A stretch of DNA of 27,590 bases from JAAFHN01 sp031421855 (GTDB taxonomy: Bacteria > Pseudomonadota > Gammaproteobacteria > Burkholderiales > Burkholderiaceae_C), in contig JANOPN010000206.1 of the NCBI GenBank assembly GCA_031421855.1, positions 1 through 27,590 of the forward strand, given 5' to 3'. Below, piece after piece: positions 1 through 7,100 of the stretch. The notes below the pieces were generated by a model that searched no databases, was not told the origin of the DNA, and saw only the letters and a list, made by a program, of their open reading frames with translations. Position 1 is the first letter of the stretch. Every line of letters starts with the position of its first letter. The position numbers and the translations under genes are program-made.

Positions 1-145
1 CAAAGAGATGATCATGCCTGGCGACAACGTCAGCATCACGGTCAAACTGATCAACCCCATTGCCATGCAAGAGGGCTTGCGTTTCGCCATCCGCGAAGGC
101 GGCAAAACCGTCGGCTCAGGTGTCGTCGCTAAGATCATCGCCTGA
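1..145 (+). CDS. tuf: Elongation factor Tu, 3' end (partial)
   Basis: The first full codon is at base 2 and the frame ends at TGA 143-145. It encodes the last 47 residues of a protein ending GSGVVAKIIA, with MPGDNVSITVKL and EGLRFAIREGG before it. This is the C-terminal beta-barrel domain of EF-Tu, the GTPase that carries aminoacyl-tRNA to the ribosome. The 5' part lies outside the window. The following tRNA-Trp and secE reproduce the usual proteobacterial order tuf-trnW-secE-nusG, which supports the call. Confidence 0.95.
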   Translation, partial: KEMIMPGDNVSITVKLINPIAMQEGLRFAIREGGKTVGSGVVAKIIA

Positions 146-193
146 CCGTCATTCGCCAGAATTAAGGTTGACCGCGATGAGCGGTTGTCCTGA

Positions 194-269
194 AGGGGTA
201 TAGCTCAACTGGCAGAGCGTCGGTCTCCAAAACCGAAGGTTGGGGGTTCGATTCCCTCTGCCCCTGCCA
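194..269 (+). tRNA. trnW: tRNA-Trp (anticodon CCA)
   Basis: A 76-nt cloverleaf can be drawn. The acceptor strands AGGGGTA and TGCCCCT pair fully with one G-T wobble, the anticodon loop CTCCAAA carries CCA, the T-loop is TTCGATT and the 3' GCCA is encoded. It sits 48 bases after tuf and is probably cotranscribed with it and processed from the transcript. Confidence 0.97.
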
Positions 270-289
270 GTCAAAATGGCAAAAAATTT

Positions 290-328
290 GACAACACAGC
301 CCGCCATTTGCTTGCGGGCTTCGTTGTC
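290..328 (+). other. Stem-loop between tRNA-Trp and secE
   Basis: GACAAC (290-295) pairs with GTTGTC (323-328), and AGCCCGC (298-304) pairs with GCGGGCT (314-320), separated by a 2x2 internal loop and closed by a 9-nt loop. There is no T-run after it, so a strong intrinsic terminator is unlikely. It could protect or direct processing of the 3' side of the tRNA precursor, or attenuate readthrough into secE. Confidence 0.55.
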
Positions 329-408
329 TGTATCGAGTCAGTCCCCAATCAGGGTGGTGAGTGGTCTGTTTGAGACCAGCCAGTTTCAAGGTTACGAAAA
401 GGTCACGA

Positions 409-792
409 ATGGCAGCCGCAGAAGTCGAAACAGTCAACACCCGACTAGACACCGCCAAAATCATCGCTGCTGTCGCATTGGTGATTGGCGGGCTGGTTGG
501 GTACTACATGCTGTCCAAACAGGGTGGTTTGGTTCAATGGCTGACCGTGCTGGCTTCGATGGTTGCTGCTGCAGTCGTGTTTTTCACGTCCGAGCCTGGC
601 AAGCAGTTCGTTGCGCTGTCCAAAGACTCGGTTCGCGAAGCGAAAAAAGTGGTTTGGCCAACTCGCAAAGAAGCCATTCAAATGACCGCATATGTTTTTG
701 GTTTCGTGGTGATCATGGCGCTCTTTCTCTGGGTGGTTGACAAATCGCTCGAATGGGTGTTTTACGACCTGATTTTGCAATGGAGAAAATGA
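409..792 (+). CDS. secE: Preprotein translocase subunit SecE
   Basis: This 127-residue protein is a small essential membrane subunit of the SecYEG protein-export channel in the inner membrane. Three hydrophobic segments are visible (about residues 18-38, 42-62 and 96-122), as in the three-helix SecE of E. coli. The conserved cytosolic amphipathic stretch, with KDSVREAKKVVWPTRKE, lies before the last helix and is the hallmark of the family. ATG 409 is chosen because GAAAAGG lies just upstream and the protein then begins MAAAEVE; an upstream in-frame GTG at 361 has no such support. The stop codon directly abuts the nusG start, so the two genes are almost certainly translationally coupled. Confidence 0.95.
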   Translation: MAAAEVETVNTRLDTAKIIAAVALVIGGLVGYYMLSKQGGLVQWLTVLASMVAAAVVFFTSEPGKQFVALSKDSVREAKKVVWPTRKEAIQMTAYVFGFVVIMALFLWVVDKSLEWVFYDLILQWRK

Positions 793-1434
793 GTGAGTAA
801 CAACATGGTCGAGACAAACGACGCTCCAGAGCAAACCGACGCCGCAATTGTTGAGGCTGTGACCGCAACCGATTCGGCTCCGCCAGGCCCCGTGGTGAAT
901 CCCAATCTCAAGTGGTACGTTGTTCATGCTTATTCGGGCATGGAAAAGTCTGTCGAGCGGGCCATCATTGAGCGGATTAACCGCGAAGGCATGCAAGACA
1001 AATTCGGCCGCATCATGGTGCCTACCGAAGAAGTCGTTGAGATGAAAAACGGTGTTCGCAAAACCACCGAGCGCAAATTTTTTCCAGGATACGTCTTGGT
1101 TGAGATGGTTATGGATGACGATTCGTGGCATTTGGTCAAAAATACCAACAAGGTCACGGGTTTCATCGGCGGTGCACGCAATCGCCCGACACCCATTTCT
1201 GAAGACGAAGTCATGAAAATCGTCAACCAAATGCAAGAGGGCACGGACAAGCCTCGGCACAAGGTCGAGTTCATGGTCGGAGAGTACGTTCGAGTCAAAG
1301 ACGGTCCGTTCACAGATTTCAACGGTACGGTCGAAGACGTCAACTTTGAAAAGAATAAAGTTCGCGTGTCGGTCACGATCTTCGGGCGTGCGACACCGGT
1401 GGAGTTGGAGTTTTCTCAGATCGAGAAAACCTGA
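793..1434 (+). CDS. nusG: Transcription termination/antitermination factor NusG
   Basis: NusG binds RNA polymerase, suppresses pausing and links it to Rho or to the ribosome. The 213-residue protein has the NGN domain starting at LKWYVVHAYSGME (about residue 37) with VPTEEVVE and RKFFPGYVLVEMV, then the KOW domain with GPFTDFNGTVEDVN and the C-terminal FGRATPVELEFSQIEK. It has an acidic N-terminal extension of about 35 residues compared with E. coli NusG. GTG 793, directly after the secE stop, is preferred because GGAG at 782-785 lies 7 bases upstream. ATG 805 is the alternative and would lose only four residues. Confidence 0.95.
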   Translation: MSNNMVETNDAPEQTDAAIVEAVTATDSAPPGPVVNPNLKWYVVHAYSGMEKSVERAIIERINREGMQDKFGRIMVPTEEVVEMKNGVRKTTERKFFPGYVLVEMVMDDDSWHLVKNTNKVTGFIGGARNRPTPISEDEVMKIVNQMQEGTDKPRHKVEFMVGEYVRVKDGPFTDFNGTVEDVNFEKNKVRVSVTIFGRATPVELEFSQIEKT

Positions 1435-1451
1435 TTCCAACCAAGAATCAG
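1431..1451 (+). other. Stem-loop over the nusG stop codon
   Basis: CTGATTC (1431-1437) and GAATCAG (1445-1451) form a perfect 7-bp stem with a 7-nt loop, followed by CGCTTTTGA. The nusG stop codon lies inside the 5' arm. The short T-run suggests a weak terminator or attenuator between secE-nusG and rplK, masked while ribosomes finish nusG. This is inference from pairing only. Confidence 0.4.
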
Positions 1452-1456
1452 CGCTT

Positions 1457-1483
1457 TTGACAGTCTGGCGCTTTAAATAACAG
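1457..1483 (+). promoter_or_regulatory. Possible promoter upstream of rplK
   Basis: A perfect TTGACA lies at 1457-1462 in the nusG-rplK gap, where E. coli has a ribosomal protein promoter. The best -10 at 15-bp spacing is TAACAG (1478-1483), a poor match. Position supports it, the -10 does not. Confidence 0.3.
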
Positions 1484-1541
1484 GCTGTTTCAACCGCGGG
1501 GAGCTTCAAACGAAGCGTTAACCACCCGCATCGGAGTCAAT

Positions 1542-1973
1542 ATGGCAAAGAAAATTGTCGGCTTTGTTAAGCTGCAAGTTCCCGCCGGTAAGGCGAATCC
1601 ATCGCCCCCAATCGGTCCAGCGTTGGGCCAACGCGGTCTCAACATCATGGAGTTTTGCAAGGCGTTTAACGCGCAGACCCAAGGCGTCGAGCCAGGTTTG
1701 CCGTTGCCCGTGGTCATCACGGCCTATGCAGACAAGAGCTTCACCTTCATCATCAAGACGCCACCAGCGACGACCTTGATCAAGAAAGCTATCAAGCTCG
1801 ACAAAGGCTCGGCGACACCGCATAGCGCCAAAGTTGGCAAGATCACTCGCGCTCAGCTCGAAGACATCGCCAAGATCAAGATGAAAGACATGACCGCTGC
1901 CGATCTTGACGCAGCAGTTCGCACCATTGCAGGTTCAGCGCGCTCGATGGGCGTGACGGTTGAAGGAGTTTAA
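1542..1973 (+). CDS. rplK: 50S ribosomal protein L11
   Basis: The 143-residue protein has the usual L11 length. The N-terminal MAKKIVGFVKLQVPAGKA, the proline-rich PPIGPALGQRGLNIMEFC and the C-terminal RNA-binding part ending IAGSARSMGVTVEGV are all present. L11 binds the 23S rRNA GTPase-associated centre, where factors and RelA act. GGAG at 1533-1536 precedes the ATG. rplA starts 2 bases after the stop, so the pair is one unit. Confidence 0.97.
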   Translation: MAKKIVGFVKLQVPAGKANPSPPIGPALGQRGLNIMEFCKAFNAQTQGVEPGLPLPVVITAYADKSFTFIIKTPPATTLIKKAIKLDKGSATPHSAKVGKITRAQLEDIAKIKMKDMTAADLDAAVRTIAGSARSMGVTVEGV

Positions 1974-1975
1974 TC

Positions 1976-2671
1976 ATGGCAAAACTTACCAAACGCCAAA
2001 AACTCTCGGCTGGCAAAATTGATTCGAACAAACTGTACGCGTTTGATGACGCAATCGGTTTGGTCAAAGAATTCGCGCTCGCCAAGTTTGACGAATCGAT
2101 CGACGTCGCTGTTCAGCTCGGCATCGATGCTAAGAAGTCGGACCAAGTCGTTCGCGGCGCAGTTGTGTTGCCTCACGGCACCGGCAAGGTCAAGCGCATC
2201 GCTGTTTTTGCCCAAGGCGCAAAGGCAGACGAAGCTCGCGCTGCCGGCGCTGACATCGTGGGCATGGAAGATTTGGCTGCACGCGTCAAAGCGGGCGACA
2301 TGCCATTTGACGTCGTGATCGCTGCGCCGGATGCGATGCGCGTCGTCGGTACTTTGGGTCAAATTCTCGGCCCACGCGGCTTGATGCCTAATCCGAAAGT
2401 CGGCACGGTGACGCCAGACGTTGCAACCGCTGTTCGCAACGCCAAGGCCGGTCAAGTCCAGTTCCGCGTCGACAAGGCTGGTATCGTTCACGGCACCATC
2501 GGCCGTCGCTCGTTCGAATCAGACAAGCTTAAGGGCAACCTTGCAGCACTGATTGACGCACTGACCAAAGCCAAGCCAGCGTCAAGCAAAGGCGTTTACC
2601 TGCGCAAAGCGGCGATCTCGTCGTCGATGGGCGTTGGTGTTCGCATCGACATGGCAACTCTGGTCGCCTAA
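1976..2671 (+). CDS. rplA: 50S ribosomal protein L1
   Basis: The 231-residue protein matches full-length L1 and includes VVLPHGTGK, the central GPRGLMPNPKVGTVT signature and the C-terminal SSSMGVGVRIDMATL. L1 forms the mobile stalk at the ribosomal E site and in E. coli represses its own L11-L1 mRNA. Its GGAG ribosome-binding site lies within the last codons of rplK, so coupling with rplK is likely. Confidence 0.97.
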   Translation: MAKLTKRQKLSAGKIDSNKLYAFDDAIGLVKEFALAKFDESIDVAVQLGIDAKKSDQVVRGAVVLPHGTGKVKRIAVFAQGAKADEARAAGADIVGMEDLAARVKAGDMPFDVVIAAPDAMRVVGTLGQILGPRGLMPNPKVGTVTPDVATAVRNAKAGQVQFRVDKAGIVHGTIGRRSFESDKLKGNLAALIDALTKAKPASSKGVYLRKAAISSSMGVGVRIDMATLVA

Positions 2672-2746
2672 TCCGCAACAGGGAAAAGAAGTAGTCTTTG
2701 TGCAGATCGATCTTTGATTGGTTTTCATGAGGATTCCGGTGGGTTG

Positions 2747-2774
2747 CTCAAGTGAGGTTTGAACCAAACTTGAG
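2747..2774 (+). other. Stem-loop in the rplJ leader
   Basis: CTCAAGT (2747-2753) pairs with ACTTGAG (2768-2774). After a GA/AA internal loop, GGT pairs with ACC around a TTGA tetraloop. It lies directly before the kink-turn-like part of the L10 leader and is probably a domain of the same leader RNA. Confidence 0.45.
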
Positions 2775-2781
2775 TGAGTCA

Positions 2782-2852
2782 TCGAAGACCGTTGGTGCCG
2801 CACTTGAAAAGGTTCGGCTTAATCCATCAACCAACGCAGATGGTGGTCCTGC
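2782..2852 (+). promoter_or_regulatory. Ribosomal protein L10 leader (autoregulatory RNA)
   Basis: The 272-base rplA-rplJ gap contains AAGACCGTTGGTGCCG and, about 40 bases later, CCAACGCAGATGGTGGTCC. GTTGG (2791-2795) pairs with CCAAC (2831-2835). Beyond it ACC/GGT or GACC/GGTC close an asymmetric loop containing GCAGAT, the arrangement of a kink-turn. In the known L10 leader family this site binds L10 or L10-(L12)4 and represses rplJL translation. The call rests on position and pairing, not on a covariance search. Confidence 0.7.
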
Positions 2853-2943
2853 TGGGTAACGAATGCAAGTTCTGGACACAGTTGATCGCTGATTGAAGCC
2901 GTGGGCTCGGGGTAACTCAGCTCACATTGTTAGGAGAAAGACT

Positions 2944-3444
2944 TTGAGTCTCAATCGCAGTGAGAAACAAGCCGTCATCGATGATGTCACGGCGCTCGCA
3001 GCTAAAGCTCAAACGCTTGTGATGGCGGAGTACCGTGGTATCGCGGTCGCTGACATGACAAAACTGCGCAACGATGCGCGCAGCAAAGGCGTGACCCTGT
3101 CGGTGTTGAAAAACACCCTGGCTCGCCGTGCTGTTGCATCCAGTGGTTTTGCCGTTGTCGCCGATCAGATGTCTGGCCCGCTGATCTATGGCTTCTCTGA
3201 AGACGCCGTTGCCGCCGCGAAAGTGGTGGCTGACTTCGCAAAAACCAACGACAAGTTGGTGATTCGATGTGGTGCCTTCAACGGGAAAGCTTTGGACGTC
3301 AATGGCGTTAAGCAGCTCGCGAACATCCCTCCAAAAGAGGTTTTGCTGGCCCAAATTTGTGGCTTGCTCATGTCGCCGATGGCGCGCACCGCGCGTGTTT
3401 TGGCGGCGCTCGCAGAAAAGCGGAGCGAACCCGCAGCGGCCTGA
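2944..3444 (+). CDS. rplJ: 50S ribosomal protein L10
   Basis: The 166-residue protein starting (M)SLNRSEKQAVIDD contains VMAEYRGIAVADMTKLR and VLKNTLARRA, the rRNA-binding part of L10, and ends in a helix that anchors L7/L12 dimers at the base of the ribosomal stalk. The start is TTG 2944, supported by TAGGAGA 7 bases upstream and by the standard betaproteobacterial N-terminus. An earlier in-frame ATG is absent; the open frame reaches back only to a non-conserved TTG near 2893. A rare start codon on an abundant protein may be part of translational control by the leader RNA. Confidence 0.95.
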   Translation: MSLNRSEKQAVIDDVTALAAKAQTLVMAEYRGIAVADMTKLRNDARSKGVTLSVLKNTLARRAVASSGFAVVADQMSGPLIYGFSEDAVAAAKVVADFAKTNDKLVIRCGAFNGKALDVNGVKQLANIPPKEVLLAQICGLLMSPMARTARVLAALAEKRSEPAAA

Positions 3445-3498
3445 TGGCCCTCGGATTCGGCTCAACTGATTTGCACCAACTGATTGTTAGGAAACAAC

Positions 3499-3876
3499 AT
3501 GGCATTCGATAAAGACGCATTTTTGACCGCACTCGACACGATGTCGGTCATGGACCTCAACGAGCTCGTTAAAGCGATCGAAGAGAAATTTGGCGTAAGC
3601 GCCGCTGCGATGTCGGCACCAGCTGCTGGTGGTGGCGGTGCCGCTGCCGCGGTCGCTGAAGAGCAAACCGAATTCAGCGTGATCTTGCTTGAAGCTGGCG
3701 CACAAAAAGTGTCAGTCATCAAGGCCGTTCGCGAAATCACCGGCTTGGGCCTCAAAGAAGCCAAGGATGTTGTCGATGGCGCGCCAAAGGCCGTCAAAGA
3801 AGGCATGCCAAAAGCTGACGCTGAAGCCGCCAAGAAGAAGCTTGAAGAAGCCGGCGCAAAGGCCGAACTCAAGTAA
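3499..3876 (+). CDS. rplL: 50S ribosomal protein L7/L12
   Basis: The 125-residue protein begins MAFDKDAFLTALDTMSVMDL (dimerisation domain), has an alanine/glycine-rich hinge at about residues 36-55 and the C-terminal factor-binding domain with KVSVIKAVREITGLGLKEAK and VVDGAPKAVKEG. Dimers of L7/L12 on L10 recruit and stimulate translational GTPases. ATG 3499 follows TAGGAAA; an in-frame TTG at 3484 would add five residues and is less likely. It is separated from rplJ by 54 bases and shares its leader control. Confidence 0.97.
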   Translation: MAFDKDAFLTALDTMSVMDLNELVKAIEEKFGVSAAAMSAPAAGGGGAAAAVAEEQTEFSVILLEAGAQKVSVIKAVREITGLGLKEAKDVVDGAPKAVKEGMPKADAEAAKKKLEEAGAKAELK

Positions 3877-3889
3877 AGCTGACTCCATG

Positions 3890-3923
3890 AACCTCGCTGG
3901 TGCCGTTTGGTACTCGCGAGGTT
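3890..3923 (+). other. Stem-loop 1 of the rplL-rpoB gap
   Basis: AACCTCGC (3890-3897) pairs with GCGAGGTT (3916-3923). Inside, GTGCC (3900-3904) pairs with GGTAC (3909-3913), including one G-T wobble, around GTTT. It is followed by TTGTGCTTTG. The structure resembles an attenuator or partial terminator placed right after rplL; E. coli has an attenuator at the same place. Confidence 0.6.
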
Positions 3924-3933
3924 TTGTGCTTTG

Positions 3934-3966
3934 TTCGCAAGCTTGCCTTCGTGGCACGCTTGCGAA
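3934..3966 (+). other. Stem-loop 2 of the rplL-rpoB gap
   Basis: TTCGCAAGC (3934-3942) and GCTTGCGAA (3958-3966) form a perfect 9-bp stem. It extends, after one mismatch, with TGCC (3944-3947) and GGCA (3953-3956). No T-run follows. It is a good candidate for an RNase III processing stem between the ribosomal protein and polymerase genes. Confidence 0.55.
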
Positions 3967-3974
3967 TCAGAGTG

Positions 3975-4016
3975 CACTCAAAACCAAGCCGCGTGTTTGT
4001 CGGCTGGTTTTGAGTG
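3975..4016 (+). other. Stem-loop 3 of the rplL-rpoB gap
   Basis: CACTCAAAACC (3975-3985) pairs with GGTTTTGAGTG (4006-4016). After one bulged A the stem continues with AGCCG/CGGCT around a 9-nt loop. This is the longest stem of the group. It is followed by TCTTCTG rather than a T-run, so processing or pausing fits better than full termination. Confidence 0.6.
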
Positions 4017-4083
4017 TCTTCTGAAGAGTGACTGCAGAAGATGCCTTGGTTCGGGTTTGACATCAGGTCAAGCTGTCCGCCAT

Positions 4084-4103
4084 TGGTTGGTAGTGGCCAA
4101 CCA
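4084..4103 (+). other. Stem-loop 4 of the rplL-rpoB gap
   Basis: TGGTTGG (4084-4090) and CCAACCA (4097-4103) form a 7-bp stem with a 6-nt loop, 80 bases before the rpoB start. It may belong to the rpoB 5' leader. Confidence 0.4.
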
Positions 4104-4182
4104 CCAAGTCTGAGCCGTGCAATGCCGCACGCGCCAGCACCCCACAGTCGCCAAAGACCCCAGGAAACCGTCCGGAGATCTC

Positions 4183-7100
4183 ATGGCCCAACTCAAGCTA
4201 CCCAACTACTCGTTCACTGAACGCATGCGCATTCGCAAAAGCTTCGGCAAACGCGAATCCGTTGTCACAGTGCCCTATTTGCTGCAAATGCAGCGCGATG
4301 CTTACATCGCATTTTTACAAGCCGGTATCGGCCCGCGTCAGCGGACCAACGAAGGCCTGCAAGCGGCGTTTTTGAACGCCTTCCCAATCGTTTCGCACAA
4401 CGGCTTTGTGGAGATGAAGTACATCGAATACAACCTGGCCAAGCCAGCGTTTGATGTGCGCGAATGCCAAACCCGCGGTTTGACGTTTGGATCAGCTGTC
4501 CGTGCGCGGGTGCAATTGATCATTTATGACCGCGAATCGAGCACTAGCTCGTCAAAAGTGGTCAAAGAAGTCAAAGAGCAAGAGGTTTACATGGGCGAAG
4601 TACCGCTCATGACCGACAAAGGCTCGTTCATCATCAACGGCACCGAGCGCGTCATCGTGTCTCAGTTGCACCGCTCGCCCGGCGTGTTTTTCGAGCACGA
4701 CAAGGGCAAGACGCACAGCTCAGGCAAATTGCTTTTCTCTGCGCGCGTGATTCCTTACCGTGGCTCGTGGCTCGATTTCGAGTTTGATCCCAAAGACGTC
4801 TTGTACTTCCGTGTAGACCGCCGTCGCAAAATGCCGGTTACGATTTTGCTTAAAGCCATCGGCCTCACGCCCGAGACCATCTTGGCAAACTTCTTTGTCA
4901 ACGACAACTTCCGCCTGATGGACAGCGGAGCGCAGATGGAGTTTGTATCTGAGCGCTTGCGCGGCGAGGTTGCAAGCTTCGACATCACCGACAAATCGGG
5001 CAAAGTGGTTGTCGCAAAAGACAAGCGTGTGACCGCGCGCCACACCCGTGAGTTGGAGCAGTCGGGTACCACGCACATTTCTGTGCCTGAAGACTTTTTG
5101 GTTGGCCGAGTTGCTGCGCGCAACATCGTTGACTCCGACACGGGCGAGATTTTGGCAAAAGCCAACGACGAAATCACCGAAGTGCTGCTCAAAAAGCTGC
5201 GCTCAAGTGGTGTTCAAGAAATCGCCTGTATCTACACGAACGAGCTCGATCAAGGCCCGTACATGTCGCAGACCCTGCGCGCAGACGAGACCACTGACGA
5301 GTTTGCAGCCCGTGTCGCCATCTACCGCATGATGCGCCCAGGCGAGCCACCGACGGAAGATGCCGTTCAAGCGCTGTTTTATCGCTTGTTCTTCAACCCA
5401 GACACCTATGACCTCAGCCGCGTTGGGCGCATGAAGTTCAACGCCCGTGTTGGACGCGATGGCTCAACGGGCGAGATGGTCATGTCGAACGAAGACATTT
5501 TGTCTGTGGTCAAAATTTTGGTTGAATTGCGCAACGGCCGCGGTGAGGTCGATGACATCGACCACTTGGGCAATCGCCGTGTGCGATGCGTTGGTGAGTT
5601 GGCCGAGAATCAATACCGCGCCGGTTTGGCCCGGATTGAGAAGGCCGTCAAAGAGCGTTTGGGCCAGGCTGAGCAAGAGCCGCTCATGCCGCACGACTTG
5701 ATTAACTCGAAGCCAATTTCCGCTGCATTGAAAGAGTTTTTCGGGGCTTCGCAGCTGTCCCAATTCATGGACCAGACCAACCCGCTGTCTGAGATCACCC
5801 ACAAGCGCCGCGTATCGGCTCTTGGCCCAGGTGGCTTGACTCGCGAGCGCGCTGGCTTCGAGGTTCGCGACGTTCACGTGACTCACTACGGTCGGGTGTG
5901 TCCAATTGAGACGCCTGAGGGTCCAAACATCGGGCTGATCAATTCACTCGCGCTGTATGCGCGTTTGAACGAATATGGCTTCATCGAAACTCCGTATCGC
6001 CGCGTGGCTGACAGCAAGATCACCGACGAGATTGACTTCTTGTCGGCAATCGAAGAAGGCAAGTACGTCATCGCACAGGCGAATGCGGTGGTTGACAAAG
6101 ACAACCGCTTGGTCGGCGACTTGATCTCGGCTCGCGAAAAAGGCGAGTCCGTTTTGGTCGGTGCCGAGCGCGTGCAATACATGGACGTGTCGCCCGCTCA
6201 GATCGTGTCTGTCGCGGCATCACTCGTGCCGTTTCTTGAGCACGACGACGCAAACCGCGCTTTGATGGGCGCGAACATGCAGCGCCAAGCGGTGCCGATC
6301 TTGCGCCCAGAAAAAGCGTTTGTTGGTACCGGCATTGAACGGGTGGCTGCGGTTGACTCCGGCACAGTCGTGACCGCAACCCGTGGCGGCATCGTTGATT
6401 ACGTTGACTCTGCTCGAATCGTCGTGCGCGTCAACGACGCTGAAGCTGCCGCTGGCGAAGTCGGTGTCGACATCTACAACCTGATCAAATATCAGCGTTC
6501 GAACCAAAACACAAACATCCACCAGCGTCCTATCGTCAAGCGCGGAGACAAGATTGCCAAGGGCGATGTCGTGGCCGACGGCGCATCAACCGACTTGGGT
6601 GAACTGGCTTTGGGCCAGAACATGTTGGTCGCGTTCATGCCTTGGAACGGCTACAACTTTGAGGATTCCATCCTCATCTCCGAGCGCGTGGTTGCCGAAG
6701 ACCGCTACACATCGATTCACATTGAAGAACTCGTTGTGATGGCGCGTGATACCAAGCTGGGGTCGGAAGACATCACCCGCGATATCCCGAATCTGTCTGA
6801 GCAACAACTCAACCGAATGGATGAGTCGGGAATCATCTACGTGGGTGCTGAAGTGCAGCCAGGTGATGTGCTGGTTGGCAAGGTCACGCCAAAGGGCGAA
6901 ACCACCCTCACGCCAGAAGAGAAGCTGCTTCGCGCCATTTTCGGTGAGAAAGCCAGCGACGTGAAAGACACATCGTTGCGTGTCGGTCAGGGCTCTCAAG
7001 GCACCGTGATTGACGTGCAAGTGTTCACCCGCGAAGGCATTCCACGCGACAAACGCGCGCAACAAATCATCGATGATGAGCTCAAGCGCTTTCGTTTGGA

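Noticed and set aside
288..316. TTGACA at 288-293 as a secE promoter
   Set aside because: At 16-18 bp spacing the bases are CTTGCG or similar with no -10 match, and the motif lies in a hairpin arm.
445..1509. Long minus-strand open frame of 354 codons opposite secE and nusG
   Set aside because: It is antisense to two well-supported genes, its translation is His/Asn/Phe-rich without known domains, and it has no ribosome-binding site.
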